Source: Silurus meridionalis (taxonomy: Eukaryota > Chordata > Actinopteri > Siluriformes > Siluridae). From it: 64,000 nt of DNA. The notes beneath the pieces are model-generated. The model saw only the letters and a list, made by a program, of their open reading frames with translations, had not been told where the DNA came from and made no database searches. Within the stretch, counting starts at the first letter, position 1. The number at the start of each line of letters is the position of its first letter. Both the position numbers and the translations under genes were made by a program. The stretch covers positions 19,636,608 to 19,700,607 of the forward strand of contig NC_060886.1 in the NCBI RefSeq assembly GCF_014805685.1, read 5' to 3'. Of this stretch, positions 48,434 through 59,564 are shown in pieces.

Positions 48434-48860
48434 TAATGTGATGGTCTGGGGCTGTTTTGCTGTTTCAGGACCTGGAAGACCTGCTGTGATAAATGGAACC
48501 ATAAATTCTGCTGTTTACCAAAAAATTCCTGAAGGAGACTGTCCGGCCATCTGTTCATGACCTCAAGCTGAAGCGAGCTTGGGTTCTGTAGCAGGACAAT
48601 AATCCAAAACACACCAGCAAGTCCACATCTGAATGGCTGAAGAAAAACAAAATGAAGACATTGGAGTGGCCTAGTCAAAGCCCTAACCTGAATCCTATTG
48701 ATGCTGTGACATGACCTTAAAAAGGTGGTTCATGCTCAAAAGCCCTCCAATGGGGCTGAATCACTACAATTCTGCATAGATGAGTGGACCAAAATTTCTC
48801 CATAGCGCTGTAACAGACTCATTGCAAGTTATCCCAACCAGTTATTAGGTTTAGGGGGCA
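48434..48860 (+). pseudogene. Tc1-like transposase C-terminal half (family F), broken
   Basis: The plus strand carries GTGATGGTCTGGGGCTGTTT (MVWGCF), then GACCTGGAAGACCTGCTGTG and the DDE second-Asp region GCAGGACAATAATCCAAAAC (QDNNPKH). It continues through GAGTGGCCTAGTCAAAGCCC (EWPSQSP) and ends CCAACCAGTTATTAGG (PTSY, stop), the natural C-terminus. At the catalytic Glu region the text reads CCTATTGATGCTGTGACATG: a two-base loss changes NPIE to NPID, loses the frame and gives an immediate TGA. A TAG at about 48588 replaces a codon just before the second Asp. The upstream half is absent. Inactive. Confidence 0.85.
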
Positions 48861-48939
48861 AACACTTTTTCACACAGGGCCATGTAGTTTTAGATTTTGT
48901 TTTCCCTCAATAATAAAAACCTTCATTTAAAAAAAAAAA

Positions 48940-48947
<8 letters not shown>

Positions 48948-48978
<31 letters not shown>
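48948..48978. repeat. (CA)n microsatellite at a Tc1 boundary
   Basis: About 15 CA units after a short TA repeat. They run directly into the CAGTGGGG terminus of the next transposon. Confidence 0.95.
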
Positions 48979-48980
<2 letters not shown>

Positions 48981-50072
48981 GGGGCAAAAAAGTATTTAGT
49001 CAGCCACTAATTATGCAAGTTCTCCCACTTAAAAAGATGTAATTTCATCATAGGTAAACTTCAACTATGAGAGACAAAATAAGGAAAAAAAATCCCGAAA
49101 ATCACATTGTCTGATTTTTAAAGAATTTATTCACAAATTATGGTGGAAAATAAGTATTTAGTTCCCTACAAAAAAGCAAGATTTTTGGCTCTCACCGATC
49201 TGTAACTTCTGCTCCTCTGTCCTCCACTTGTTACCTGTATTAATGGCACCTGTTTGAACTCATTATCAGTATAAAAGACACCTGTCCACAACCTCAAACA
49301 GTCAGACTCCAATCTCCACTATGGCCAAGACCAAAGAGCTGTCAAAGGACACCAAACACTAAATTGTAGATCTGCACCAGGCTGGGAAGCCTGAATCTGC
49401 AATAGGTAAGCAGCTTGGTGTGAAGAAATCAACTGTGGGAGCAATTAATAAAAAATGGAAAACATACAAGACCACTGATAATCTCTTTCGATCTGGGGGC
49501 TCCACGCAAGATCTCACCCAGTGGGGTCAAAATGATCACAACAACGGTGAGCAAAAATCCCAGAACCACAAGGGGGGACATAGTGAATGACCTGCAGAGA
49601 GCTGGGACCATAATAACAAAGGCTACCATCAGTAACGCACTACGCCGGCAGAGACTCAAATCCTGCAGTGCCAGAAGTGACCCCCCCCCTGCTTTAGCCA
49701 GTACATATCCGGGCCCGTCTGAAGTCTGCTAGAGAGCATTTGGATGATCCAGAAGAGGATTGGGAGAATGTCGTATGGTCAGATGAAACCAAAATAGATC
49801 TTTTTGGTAAAAACTTAACTTGTCGTGTTTGGAGGAGAAAGAATGCCGAGTTGCATCCAAAGAACACCATACCTACTGTGAAGCATGAGGGTGGAAACAT
49901 AATGCTGCAAAGGGACCAGGACGACTGATCTGTGTAACGGAAAGAATGAATGGGGCCATGTATCGTGAGATTTTGAGTGAAAACTTCCTTCCATCAGCAA
50001 GGACATTAAAGATAAAACGTGGCTGGGTCTTTCAGTATGACAATTAACCCAAACACACTGCCCAGTGTCTAC
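48977..50072 (+). mobile_element. 3'-truncated Tc1-like transposon (family G)
   Basis: The left terminal repeat starts CAGTGGGGCAAAAAAGTATTTAG. It contains the internal partner repeat AAAATAAGTATTTAGT at about 49146-49161, again the IR/DR layout. The transposase gene starts at 49321 and is readable to about 50068. The element then stops mid-gene and an unrelated repeat begins, so the right third and the right terminal repeat are missing. The start MAKTKELSKDT is shared with family E, showing close kinship of the transposases despite different termini. Confidence 0.9.
49321..50072 (+). pseudogene. Tc1-like transposase (family G), broken
   Basis: It starts ATG GCC AAG ACC with MAKTKELSKDTKH followed by a TAA stop at codon 14. 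The helix-turn-helix half continues with a frameshift. 49532-49732 holds [18 protein letters not shown] and [15 protein letters not shown], the second DNA-binding half. 49740-49928 holds DDPEEDWENVVWSDETKID (first catalytic Asp), LFGKNLTCRVWRRKNAELHP and [11 protein letters not shown]. The second Asp region (TGGGTCTTTCAGTATGACAA then a TAA, at about 50022-50047) is hit by a stop, and the Glu region is absent through truncation. Inactive. Confidence 0.9.
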
Positions 50073-50634
50073 ATTGAAACTAATGAACTTTACACAGGCT
50101 TTAAAGAAAGACAGTGTCTGTTACACGGCTTGTATCTAAACAGTAGCCTACCAAGAAAGTAATTGTTCACTGTCTTCCTCCTTCCTTTCACAACTATTTC
50201 TTAGTTTTTCTTTTGGCATCGTTGTGCGTTTAAAAATCACCATCGGTGAAGCTTTTCTCCCGATGCCGTGCAGCTCAGAACACAGGTGAAGTGTGTTTTT
50301 TTTTCATGCCCGGTTGTTTTCAGCGTGACGAATGATTCGCATTTCCTGTTGCCAATCCGAGTGAGTGGCAGGGCAAACGTCAGAGGAACATCATCCATAT
50401 TTATGATGTGGTGCGGCCTGATTCAGTGGGAGCGCATCTGATTTAATATAAAGAGTTTCATTGGTTCACCTGAACCCGTTCAGCAATTTCATTGGTCTAA
50501 TGTTATGGGGCTGGTTTTTTTTTGGCTTGAAACCGGAAAAAAACCAGGAAAAGTCCATAAATTAACCGCTTCATTGTTTAAGCCGTGGGGTTCAAAGAGT
50601 GGTAAAAAAGTAGCGGCTTATAGTCCGGAAAGTA
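50073..50634. mobile_element. Fragment of another non-autonomous DNA transposon
   Basis: The right end reads AGTAGCGGCTTATAGTCCGG then AAAGTA, a terminus I recall from a fish DNA-transposon family (GCGGCTTATAGTCCGGAAAATACGGTA), probably hAT-like. Upstream text includes GACAGTGTCTGTTACACGGC and GTAAATAAGCCGC-like TTTAAGCCGTGGGGTTCAAA. No left terminus is present: it starts abruptly at the broken end of the family G Tc1. No coding capacity. Confidence 0.65.
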
Positions 50635-50820
50635 AGTGTGTGTGTATGTATGTATGATTCCTCTACTGTCCATTGCTGCATAAGCAAATATATAGTAAAT
50701 AAAAATGGATTAGTTCTGTGATTTTACAGTACTCAGGTCTTGCACACAACATTGCTCCTCAAAAAGCCATACTTTTGCGTAAATGTTAAAGGTTAAAACA
50801 GCAAAAAAGTATTACATTTT

Positions 50821-50823
<3 letters not shown>

Positions 50824-50889
<66 letters not shown>
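50824..50889. repeat. (TA)n microsatellite
   Basis: About 33 TA units. Confidence 0.97.
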
Positions 50890-50894
<5 letters not shown>

Positions 50895-52290
50895 ATTTTA
50901 CCTTTAGGATTTAAGTCAACAATGGAATACAGACTTACTGACTTTTATTCAACCTTTTGTGACTATAGCAGCAAATCTAAATCCGTGTTTTAAGGGTCCA
51001 GGAACCTCTTGCAAAGAAAAAAATCATTCTCAGTCTGTGAATGCAGCCATTCCTATCTGCCTCGTCTCTGATCTTTATTAACAGCAGAGCTGCTTATTAG
51101 GATTAGGTTTGGGTGTTATATTGTGCCATATACTGTAGAGACGCACATCACCCGAGCAAGAAGAAAAAGCAGCGATGCGTCCACAAACTGAAACTTGCCT
51201 GAAAGCAGCGGGGCTGAATTAGATTTGCTTCCTCTTTCAATCTAATCTAAGTTATAAGTTCATGTTTGCTTGGCATTTCGATTCTAATTTTCACACATCT
51301 CCAGGCACATGAGGATTTGCAGATGGTGGAGGCTCAAAGTAGCTTATTATTTTATAGTCATATGTACTCTATTTCAACAGCGTGTATATTAATGCAAATA
51401 TCGCATACTTGTTTTTATCAGTTTACTAAAATTGCATCAGTAGTTATTACCATTAGGTCATAGCAGGTCGCAGAAGAAAGCAGAGCTGAGTGTAACACTT
51501 GATGGCTCAGAGCTGTTTAACTGTGCATTGTAAAGCCTAAAAATTAAATAAACTGATGCTTCATAAATGGCTCTATCCTACTTCCTCTGCTTTTGTCTCT
51601 TGCCCCCCCCAACCACACACACAATTATCTAGCCCAATTGAACTGTCTCACAGATAAATATCCAAACCATGTTAGAGATGAAATGTAGCAGGACAGTGTT
51701 GTTTCTAGTTGTCACAGCGATCACAGTGCAGAAAGACTGGATCAGACTCTGTGTCTTCAGTGTCTCCATTTAAACACACTCCTTCTGGCAGCTGTCTCTA
51801 GTGCCAATTATATATCAAAGCAAAATAGATGGTGTTCATTTGCAATGACATCTCGACTTGTTTGCGTGCAATCATCCCCACCTCATTCTATCTCATCTTT
51901 CGCTAGCTGTCTTTCATTCTGTCTATTAATGGCATTTTAAGATGGTACTCTGTAATTATTCTTATCTCGCCAAATGGTGGCACTGGCTCAAGTAATTGTC
52001 TACCATTACACTTTCTCCTGCTGAATCCTTGACTTTGCCTAGTTTAAGAGAGTATCACACTTGATGTTTTCAAAAAGAAAAAAGATCTTCACCTTGGACC
52101 AACAGTTCCCACAGTGCAGTCTTATTTTTTTTGACAGGAAATATGAGAGCTCTAGGGAATATGTTGCATAGATGGGATCACTCTGTGTGAAAATTAATTA
52201 ATTACATCATTACTGTAATTGAAGTCTGGGATCTAGTTAGGCATTAAGTGCTTTCGGAGTTTTAATGTTTAAGCACGGGACTCTTTACAC
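50890..52290. other. Non-coding stretch
   Basis: No gene or mobile element recognised. Confidence 0.45.
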
Positions 52291-52602
52291 CAGGGGTCAC
52301 CAACATGGTGCCCACGAGCACCAGGTAGCCTGCAAGGACCACATGAGTAGCCAGCGGGCCTTTTCTAAAATAGCTGTTTCTTACTTTGGTAAAACATTGA
52401 TCGTGTTAATGATTTCTCATAATTATCAACAGTGTCTTCACATAGATAAATATAATTAATTATTAATAACATACAATAAAAGGTAAATTGAGCAAATGTT
52501 ATTTCAGATCAAACTGAAAACTGTGTGTATCAAACTGGTAGCCCTTCACATTAATCAGTACTCAAGAAGTAGCTCTGTTTCAAAAAGGTTGGTGAACCCC
52601 TG
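52291..52602. mobile_element. hAT-type MITE
   Basis: Ends CAGGGGTCACCAACATG and, inverted, TTGGTGAACCCCTG. Flanking octamers CTTTACAC (52283-52290) and CTCTACAC (52603-52610) differ at one position, fitting an 8-bp hAT target duplication. The interior starts GTGCCCACGAGCACCAGGTA, then AGTAGCCAGCGGGCC, a series recalled as a very common fish hAT MITE. At 312 bp it is non-coding; the frame 52265-52459 is incidental. Confidence 0.88.
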
Positions 52603-52628
52603 CTCTACACTTTTATAAAGTGATAATA

Positions 52629-52991
52629 CAGTAAAACGTGCATAATTCGTTCTTGATAATTGCTTGTAGGTCCATTTTGCTCGTACTTTCGAGCAAATTT
52701 TCCCCATAAGAATGAATGTAAAAGCGATTTAATCCGTTTCGAGACCTCATTCGATCGCTTATTTTTGCATAAAAAATTTTTGCAGACATTTTTCAAGATT
52801 TCTGGTGAAATAAAAATATAACATTAAAAAAAGTTTTTTTGCTGCACTGGACAACAGTGTCGATACGTCAACAACTAAGTGACTGAAGTTTCCCCTCCAC
52901 CAAAAGCAGGGAACCGGCAGCGTGGGTTTGCTTGTGCTTTGGGAGTAAGGTTGCTTGTACTATTAGTTGCTCATACAATAGGGTTTTACTG
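52629..52991. mobile_element. Pogo/Tigger-like MITE
   Basis: The inverted ends are CAGTAAAAC at the left and GTTTTACTG at the right, each flanked by TA (52627-52628 and 52992-52993), the mariner-superfamily target duplication. Similarity between the arms extends inward loosely (GCTTGTAGGTCC against GCTTGTACTATTAG reversed). The CAGTAAAAC start and TTAT/CGAG-type subterminal text resemble Tigger/pogo termini. It is 363 bp with no transposase. Confidence 0.75.
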
Positions 52992-52993
52992 TA

Positions 52994-55671
52994 ATTGAAA
53001 AAAATGTAAGTACAGTATAATACAAATGTTTTGTGATTTCAATGGCAAAGTAGAAAATGTGCGGTTTGCGATACCATCATGTACTGATGACACCAATTTT
53101 TTCCCCTCCCAGCCTTTACTTCCTAGCCTAGTACTTCCGACTCAAAATAGGCGAGTGAGGTGAGTGAGTGAGTGATCTTCCCACTTCTGGCATCACAAGA
53201 TATAAACATGAACCCATTAGCCACCTGGATTTATGTGCTTTATTTGAATGACCAAAAGGAGATGAGGATATGACTGATTTCAGTTTATAATTTGTGTAAG
53301 AGGAGTGTCAAAACCTCTTGTAGATATTACATTTTAATTACAGATTATTCTGTGTAGATTTCCTTGGACAAATAAGCTTGTAAAGGTTTGAGTCTCCAAG
53401 TTGCAATTGTGTGAAATTCTGAGTTTCCACCTTTGTGGCAACAATTGGGGAAGAACCACATAAATGTGAAGGCCATATACACTTTTGGCCATCCAAGTAA
53501 AGCATATTACCTAAGAATATAGAAGTAAGCTTGCTATTGGCTTTAAATAGTAAGTACAAAGCTTTAATTAAAGCTTTATCAATTTCTGTAGTATACATGC
53601 CACTTGAGAATTCAATATGAGAGCTAATACGGTTTAGTTAACTGGAACTTGCAAATTAGTAAGCTAGCTGCACATGTGCTGTTCTTTTAGTTTAAATGAA
53701 TACTTTATATTTTGTTTTAGTTTCATAACATACACAGCCTAGTAAATAATCCAATTCTAACAAAATATCCGCCATCGTTATTATTTTTGCATTTGTTTTG
53801 CGTTCTCTACTTTACGTTGACTTTTACCAACACGATCACGGTCTCCATCCAGGCCTAATTTTGTGCCATAATGTGTTTGAAAGATTTTATTGGTAAAAAA
53901 TGTAGCGCCAAGTAGTTCTGGTTATATAATAGTATTATAGTTCATTTTAGTTCTATTATTTCAATTCCACTCTATATTGTAAGCAGCAAACTGTTTATTT
54001 ACTATGCATATGGCTCATTGATTTAAATTCATAAATCCACCCAAGTCTGTGTCAAATTACAAATTCTCCTTCCTTAATGTTCTCAATCCTTAATGTCTGT
54101 CCTGATCTTGGTGACTCTATCCCCGTTTTCTTTCAGTTCATTTCCAAATGGATATTGTTGTACCACCAAAAAAAATAAGCCTAAATGTGTTTCTCTCCTC
54201 ACGGAGACTCTCTAAAATGGATCATTAATGTTGACATGAGCAGCTTTAGCACATATTTTCATTTAGAAAAGACTGGCCGTCATTTGTTCATTAAAAGTGG
54301 TTCAAATTGTATGAAACTACACTTGAGCACAAACACTGATTTATGATAATTTGGCATTTGTGATGAGTGCTGCTTAAGTGTAGTGTTTGCCTATGAGTTT
54401 TGAGCTATTTATTTTGGTGCTGCCTCTCCTGCCCTGTAGCTCCAGTGTTTCTTTAATTGAAATGTTTCTCGCTCTCCCTTTCCATCCATTATGACAAAAC
54501 TGAAAGATAGGTAGAGGAAAAGGTGAGTGGAAAAGTGTTTCCTTTAAACTGTCTACTTGAAAGCAGGAGATATGCAAACAGCAGCTCCCTTGACTCTTGC
54601 AGGAAGGATTTAAAGTGTTTAATAATTCAATGCTGAAATTTAAAAAGCCATTGTGATTACACAGGGCAGAGAAAACTAATTAATTATTGTCTTTAAATGG
54701 TTTCAGGCAATCCTACAGTAGGTTCATAATTATATTCAAGAAGTAAGTTTATACTTTCCATAAAAATGGAATTTAATGCATAGATTAGGTGCATTTTAAT
54801 GTATACTTCTGCATCCTTTTGCAGCAAATCAAACAATTCCTGTGTGAACTAAATTCGTAGGTTAGGAAGTGATTTTAAAGGCACTGCCAATTGCATAGTG
54901 ACTGAAACTGTATATTTCGAAGCACATTTCTACCATGATCATAATTTAAGGTACACTTCAGGCCCAGCGTCATTAAGGCTCACTTGCAAGAATTTTGAAA
55001 GGAAGACGTCCCAAAGGCATTTCTAATTGAGCAGTATCTTTAGGTCTTGCATGTGTCCTTCACTACAAGGGCCAGCTATCAGAATCCAAATAGTAGACAG
55101 ATATGATCAAATATTATAGTGAAGCATCGATCATAAGTTATTACATATTACATAATACATGTGCATAATTTACCATAAAAAGGATTCGGTGATTAGTAAT
55201 ATCTTAAATACATCACTTCACAGGCAGAAGGTAAATACCTGCACAACTGCCAGAAAACTAGAGAATGGATGAAGATTGAGTGTCATGTGAGAGATGTGTG
55301 GCTCAAACAAAAGAAAATGAAAACAGGAAAAACTAATGGAAACAATCGGCCGTTACGAGCGATAGCCTTCAGCTGAACTGAATAAGTGAGCTCTTAAATT
55401 AACTTTCTCATGGGTTTAAATTAAAGTTTTTTTTCACAGTAATCCATTAGGCTGTGTTTTTAAACACTTCGAACATTCACTGTTAATTGAAAGTAAGCAA
55501 CTTTAAGACTTTTCATAGAGAGAAAATATATATTTCACTCAATAAAATAAGAAATGTAATTCGATGATGGGAATGTGTGATTTGTTCGCTTTCGATAAGA
55601 GAGTGGATGGACTTTCTATTTGAAAGTACTGAATAAAAGGAAACTGGCCCTTAAACCACCTGCTCAGTTTT
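52994..55671. other. Non-coding stretch
   Basis: No gene recognised. A short (GTGA)n patch lies at about 53153-53174. Confidence 0.45.
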
Positions 55672-55735
55672 ACAAATGTGATCATTGTAAGTCCTGGATA
55701 AGGGTATCTGCCAAATGCTGTAAATGTAACGTAAT
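55672..55735 (-). repeat. Terminal fragment of the 14.2-kb interspersed repeat type
   Basis: GTAAGTCCTGGATAAGGGTA, TCTGCCAAATGCTGTAAATG and TAACGTAAT match in antisense the GGCAGACGCCCTTATCCAGAGCGACTTAC motif of a repeat abundant in otophysan fish. Only this end is present. Confidence 0.65.
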
Positions 55736-56839
55736 CTACACTCATGAAATGAAGTAAAATAACCTAAACTAATGACACATGTCTCAGGACATGATTACAA
55801 CATTCAAATGTAATGAAAGATATTTTATCGACATGATGATAAATATATCTTGCATACAACTGTACTTTATCGTTTCTATTGAAATACACGTTTAACTATA
55901 CAGTGCATGTCAGAAGAGTGTCACATCTGTAGCATAGTCATTACTGCCGGTGTGTCATACAGATGGAAGCGATCTGGTTGCTTCCAGGGTCATATCTGTG
56001 GAAAGGAAAAAGATTTGCCTGCCCTTCTCTGCCATACTGAGGTTACCATGTCCTTTAAAGCCTGATGTGTGTATCTGTGTACCGGTCACCCATTTAAACA
56101 GATGGATGGTCTGCATTTCTGACACTTTAAGTACACGGCCATCAGAGTGGTGTAGCGAAGATAAATCAAAGATGGGGATAAATGTCACTCTGCCTGCAGG
56201 CACCTCTCAGGAAAACCGCTTTAGTTAAAAGACATAAGGAAGGAAGAACAGAAGAAAAAATATGAAGGAAGCTTTGATTGTCATGTGTATGAATGAGTAG
56301 CTGGTGAGGACAAAATGGGCATTACAGATGAGTGAGAACATAAGCAGGGGTTAGCTTAAGGTCTATGCAGCCTCAGGGCTATTTTGAGGTGTAGCAACCT
56401 GAGAGAATACAAGTGTAGTCTTTTGGTCTTAGGTGCAAAATAGTGGATTGGGAACAAATTATTCTGCATTGATGCACAGATCTCCATAACTGCTTCTGTA
56501 ATTTTTTAAAACCAAAAACAAAAGTTTAAATACAACTTGAAACTAGTTGTTATTGTATAGCTGTGTTATTACATTTCCTAAGTCTTGGACAAATTGAGTG
56601 GTGAAATGTACAGGAATAGTTTTAGCTGTGCAAGAGGCAGAGTTTCCTAATTTAGCAAAGGCAAAGTGCAGTTGCAAGCTTTGCACCGCTATCTTGTATT
56701 TAAAATACTAGCTTTCAATCTCTTACCCCCATGAGCTCAGATGCAGAATTTATCCTTATGAGCATCCAGCTGAATCAAGAATCAAATACTTTGCATAAGA
56801 CATTTGTTTACAGCGATAGGTAACTGTTGGTGATATGTT
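55736..56839. other. Non-coding stretch
   Basis: Open frames on both strands coincide at 55950-56228, so neither is supported. No repeat recognised. Confidence 0.45.
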
Positions 56840-56898
56840 CAGCAGATGTTTTCAACCATATGTGGTACTTCACGAAACTGCTACCACAAAGTTGGAAG

Positions 56899-56906
56899 CC
56901 TTAACC
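56899..56906 (+). repeat. Target-site duplication, left copy (CCTTAACC)
   Basis: Exact match to 57250-57257. Confidence 0.92.
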
Positions 56907-57249
56907 CAGGGATCTTCAGCATTTTTCAAGTCAATGACCCCTTAGGCGATAGAGACGTGGCAGGGACCCCCTAATACAAAATGTGTCAAACATAGACACT
57001 GATATTAATAGAAACCAATCATATTACACTAGTTATGTTAAGACAATTAGAACTATGTTGTGTGTGTATATACATCATTGTCTGTATATTTTCATATTTT
57101 TTCCAAATCTTGTTTATGCATCTTAACAAATGTATATATTTTGCAATTAAAATCACATAGCAAGTTGTTTTCTTCAAAATATTAACAGACCCCCTACAGT
57201 ACCGCTGCGGACCCCCTAGGGGTTGTGGACCCCCGGTTTAAGACCCACG
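56907..57249. mobile_element. Nested hAT-type MITE
   Basis: A 343-bp insert between exact CCTTAACC octamers. The left end CAGGGATCTTCAGCATTTTT and the right end, inverted (CGTGGGTCTTAAACC), form an imperfect repeat. The GC-rich right arm GGACCCCCTAGGGGTTGTGG and the left AATGACCCCTTAGGCGATAG are features of a recalled fish hAT MITE family (CAGGGGTCTTCAACATTTTTC...). Non-coding. Confidence 0.9.
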
Positions 57250-57257
57250 CCTTAACC
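57250..57257 (+). repeat. Target-site duplication, right copy (CCTTAACC)
   Basis: Exact match to 56899-56906. Confidence 0.92.
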
Positions 57258-57605
57258 CCTAAGCTCCCATTTGAAGTGGTATATCCCAACCTGTTCCATC
57301 ATAACAATGCCCCAGTGCACAAAGCCATCTCTAGGAAGATACGGTTTACTTGGGTTGTAGTGGAGGATCTTGAGCGGCCTTCTATAAAGCTCTAAACTCA
57401 ACACTATTAAGCACCTTTGGGAGGAACTGTAACACTGGCAGCACCCCAGGCCACCTGACTTGAATTCTTGTGGCTGAATGATTACAATTTTCCACAACTA
57501 TACTGCAAATCTTCCCAGATAAGTGAAGGTAATTATAACAGCAAATTGTAAATTCAAAAAGCACACATGAATCTTAATCAAGTGTCCACAGATTTTTGGC
57601 AATGT

Positions 57606-59564
57606 CATGTTTGTGCTATATTTGAGTGAGAACATAACGGTGATGCTGTTTGCTATTTCATATGTAAAAAGCCACCAGTAACAACCCCCCCCCCCCCCCC
57701 CCCTTTTTTTTTTTCCCCTTTTCTTTTTTTCTTCACTTTATAAAATGTCTCTCACAAGCCCCTTACTTTTGGGTTTGGAAAAGCTTTGTGTTACTGAGCT
57801 CTAAAGTGGACTATTTTGCTATTGACAATATAATCCTTTTAGGTTTAAATCAAGCTTTGTTGTGTGATGTGAACCATTTTACAGAGCCACTCAAAAAAGG
57901 CGTTCACATCCTCCTGAACTGTTAGACTGCAAGCAATTGCTTGAAGCTGGAAGTGTTCAGTACATGTAGCTCAGCTGGTGAGATTCTCAAGGCTTTCCAG
58001 CACAACAGTATGGCTGATGGGCCTGAAATGCTTTTTCTGTGCAGGGTCGGGGGTCTTACGGGAGTCTCTTACTGCATGCTTAAATCCTTGCAAGCACACA
58101 CACACACCCACACACACACTACTGCACTTGCTCATCGTTAATGCGGCAGCTTTACCACTGTGGACCCCTTGCCAGCGGAGAGATTTCTTATTGTTTTAGA
58201 CATGTTTCATTTATTTACTGCCTCAGCTACGCATAAGTTAAAATTAGCACCAAAGTAGCTGTTGTAGATAGCGTATCCTAGCAGCTAGCTGCACACATGA
58301 TTCTGGCATGTTGGAGGCCCTTTTCTTGATAACCTCTACTACTGATGGTTGTTTTAGCAAAAGCCAAACAATACTACAAATAATCATCGTCGAACATGCT
58401 TAATACGCTATAGATCTCAGTGCTGTACAGGATACAGTTTGCGAGTAAAGGTTGAACATTGATACCCCTGATATATAACGATGGGTTTAAACAAAACAAA
58501 CTAACAGCCTTAGTGGTTAGAGTGATGAACAGGACAGGGTATTTTAGAGGATACTATTTGGTAAGAAGGAGACTGTAAAAGCTCCCCTGTTGTATTAGAG
58601 CGAGCAGTGAAGCCACTGAGATGCAGTGTCTTCTCTATCGCCGTTTCCCACAGCACTCATTTTATATTGCTAACTGCTTCCCACTGATTTAAAATATACT
58701 TTTTGCTGAGGTGTAGTCTCTGTACATGCATATTTCTTATGTATTTTATTTCAAAAACTCTTCTCCTTTTGTCAAATATTTCACATCAACTGCTAAAAAG
58801 TACCAATGAAACAAATGTAAAATTGTTTCAGAAGTTTTTTTAATTATTCTGCATTCCAAGCTTTAAGATAAAAAGTGGCTCAAGCACACCATGTAAATGT
58901 CTGTAAATAAAATGTTAGTGTAAACATGTATTTCTCCTAGGTACCATAATTTTAATTAAATTATTTTTTCCCTGGCCCCTAGTGAGCCCCCAGCAGCCCC
59001 TGGCAAAAATAGATGTGTATGAGCAGCAGCTCATTAAAAAATGGACACACTGATTAACATATGACTTTACTGAAAGCCCAGGATGCATATGTTTGGTTTT
59101 TTTTTTTTGTTTGTTTCTAAACATATGCTATAAAATAGGATAAATTCTACCATTAGAACAAGAAGCAATGACCGGTCATTAAAATACATGGAAAGACCAA
59201 AATCTGCTTTTTAAATTTTTTTTTTATACTGTACAGCAATGTCTTCTGACTGCATTTCAGTAAGGTTTAAGCCCATTGACCACAGAAAATGAGAGTCTAA
59301 TTAAAATGCTTTCATTTGCACACATAAGATACCTGTGCTGCAAGACTTTCATCCTCCTTTCAAGCCTCTGCTGAAAATATTAATTAAATATCAGGCATAA
59401 AAACAAATTTCCATTATTTCTCAAAAAATGAATTAAGAAAACAGAAATTCTTGACTGCTTGCATGTTTTGTGGTATCCAACAAACTCCTAGTGCTACAAA
59501 TGCTGTGTGGTAGCACCTAGCACAACATGCAAGCCATCCTGAGTAATAATGGCTATGGCTAATG
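57606..59564. other. Non-coding stretch
   Basis: Contains a 19-bp C run followed by T-rich DNA and a CA repeat at about 58098-58119. No gene or transposon recognised. The two overlapping plus frames at 57941-58199 run through the CA repeat. Confidence 0.45.
57685..57703. repeat. Poly-C run
   Basis: 19 consecutive C residues running into a T tract, unusual in this AT-rich window and a likely sequencing trouble spot. Confidence 0.93.

Larger units (their letters stand above)
47505..48935 (+). mobile_element. Tc1-like element (family F) split by a LINE
   Basis: The left part (47505-47583) and the continuation from 48184 form one terminal repeat region. It includes TTTCAGATCAACAAACTAAT, AAATGAAGGTTTTTATTATT and CTACATGGCCCTGTGTGAAA. 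The right end (about 48862-48930) is the inverse: TTTCACACAGGGCCATGTAG...AATAATAAAAACCTTCATTT. The outer right repeat is lost after 48930, where A-rich and CA-repeat DNA begins. Between the ends is the C-terminal half of a transposase, preceded by a small inverted segment (48345-48405). The first half of the transposase is missing. Confidence 0.85.
56840..57605 (+). mobile_element. Tc1/mariner remnant split by a hAT MITE
   Basis: The left part reads CAACCATATGTGGTACTTCA, then CTACCACAAAGTTGGAAGCC. The right part from 57258 reads AACAATGCCCCAGTGCACAA, AACACTATTAAGCACCTTTG (trace of NPIEHLW) and TGGCTGAATGATTACAATTT, and ends TGTCCACAGATTTTTGGCAA. Both match one fish Tc1 family, the same as at 2354-2825, and are continuous once the nested 343-bp insertion is set aside. 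Plus-strand coding sense, heavily mutated and internally deleted. Confidence 0.83.
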
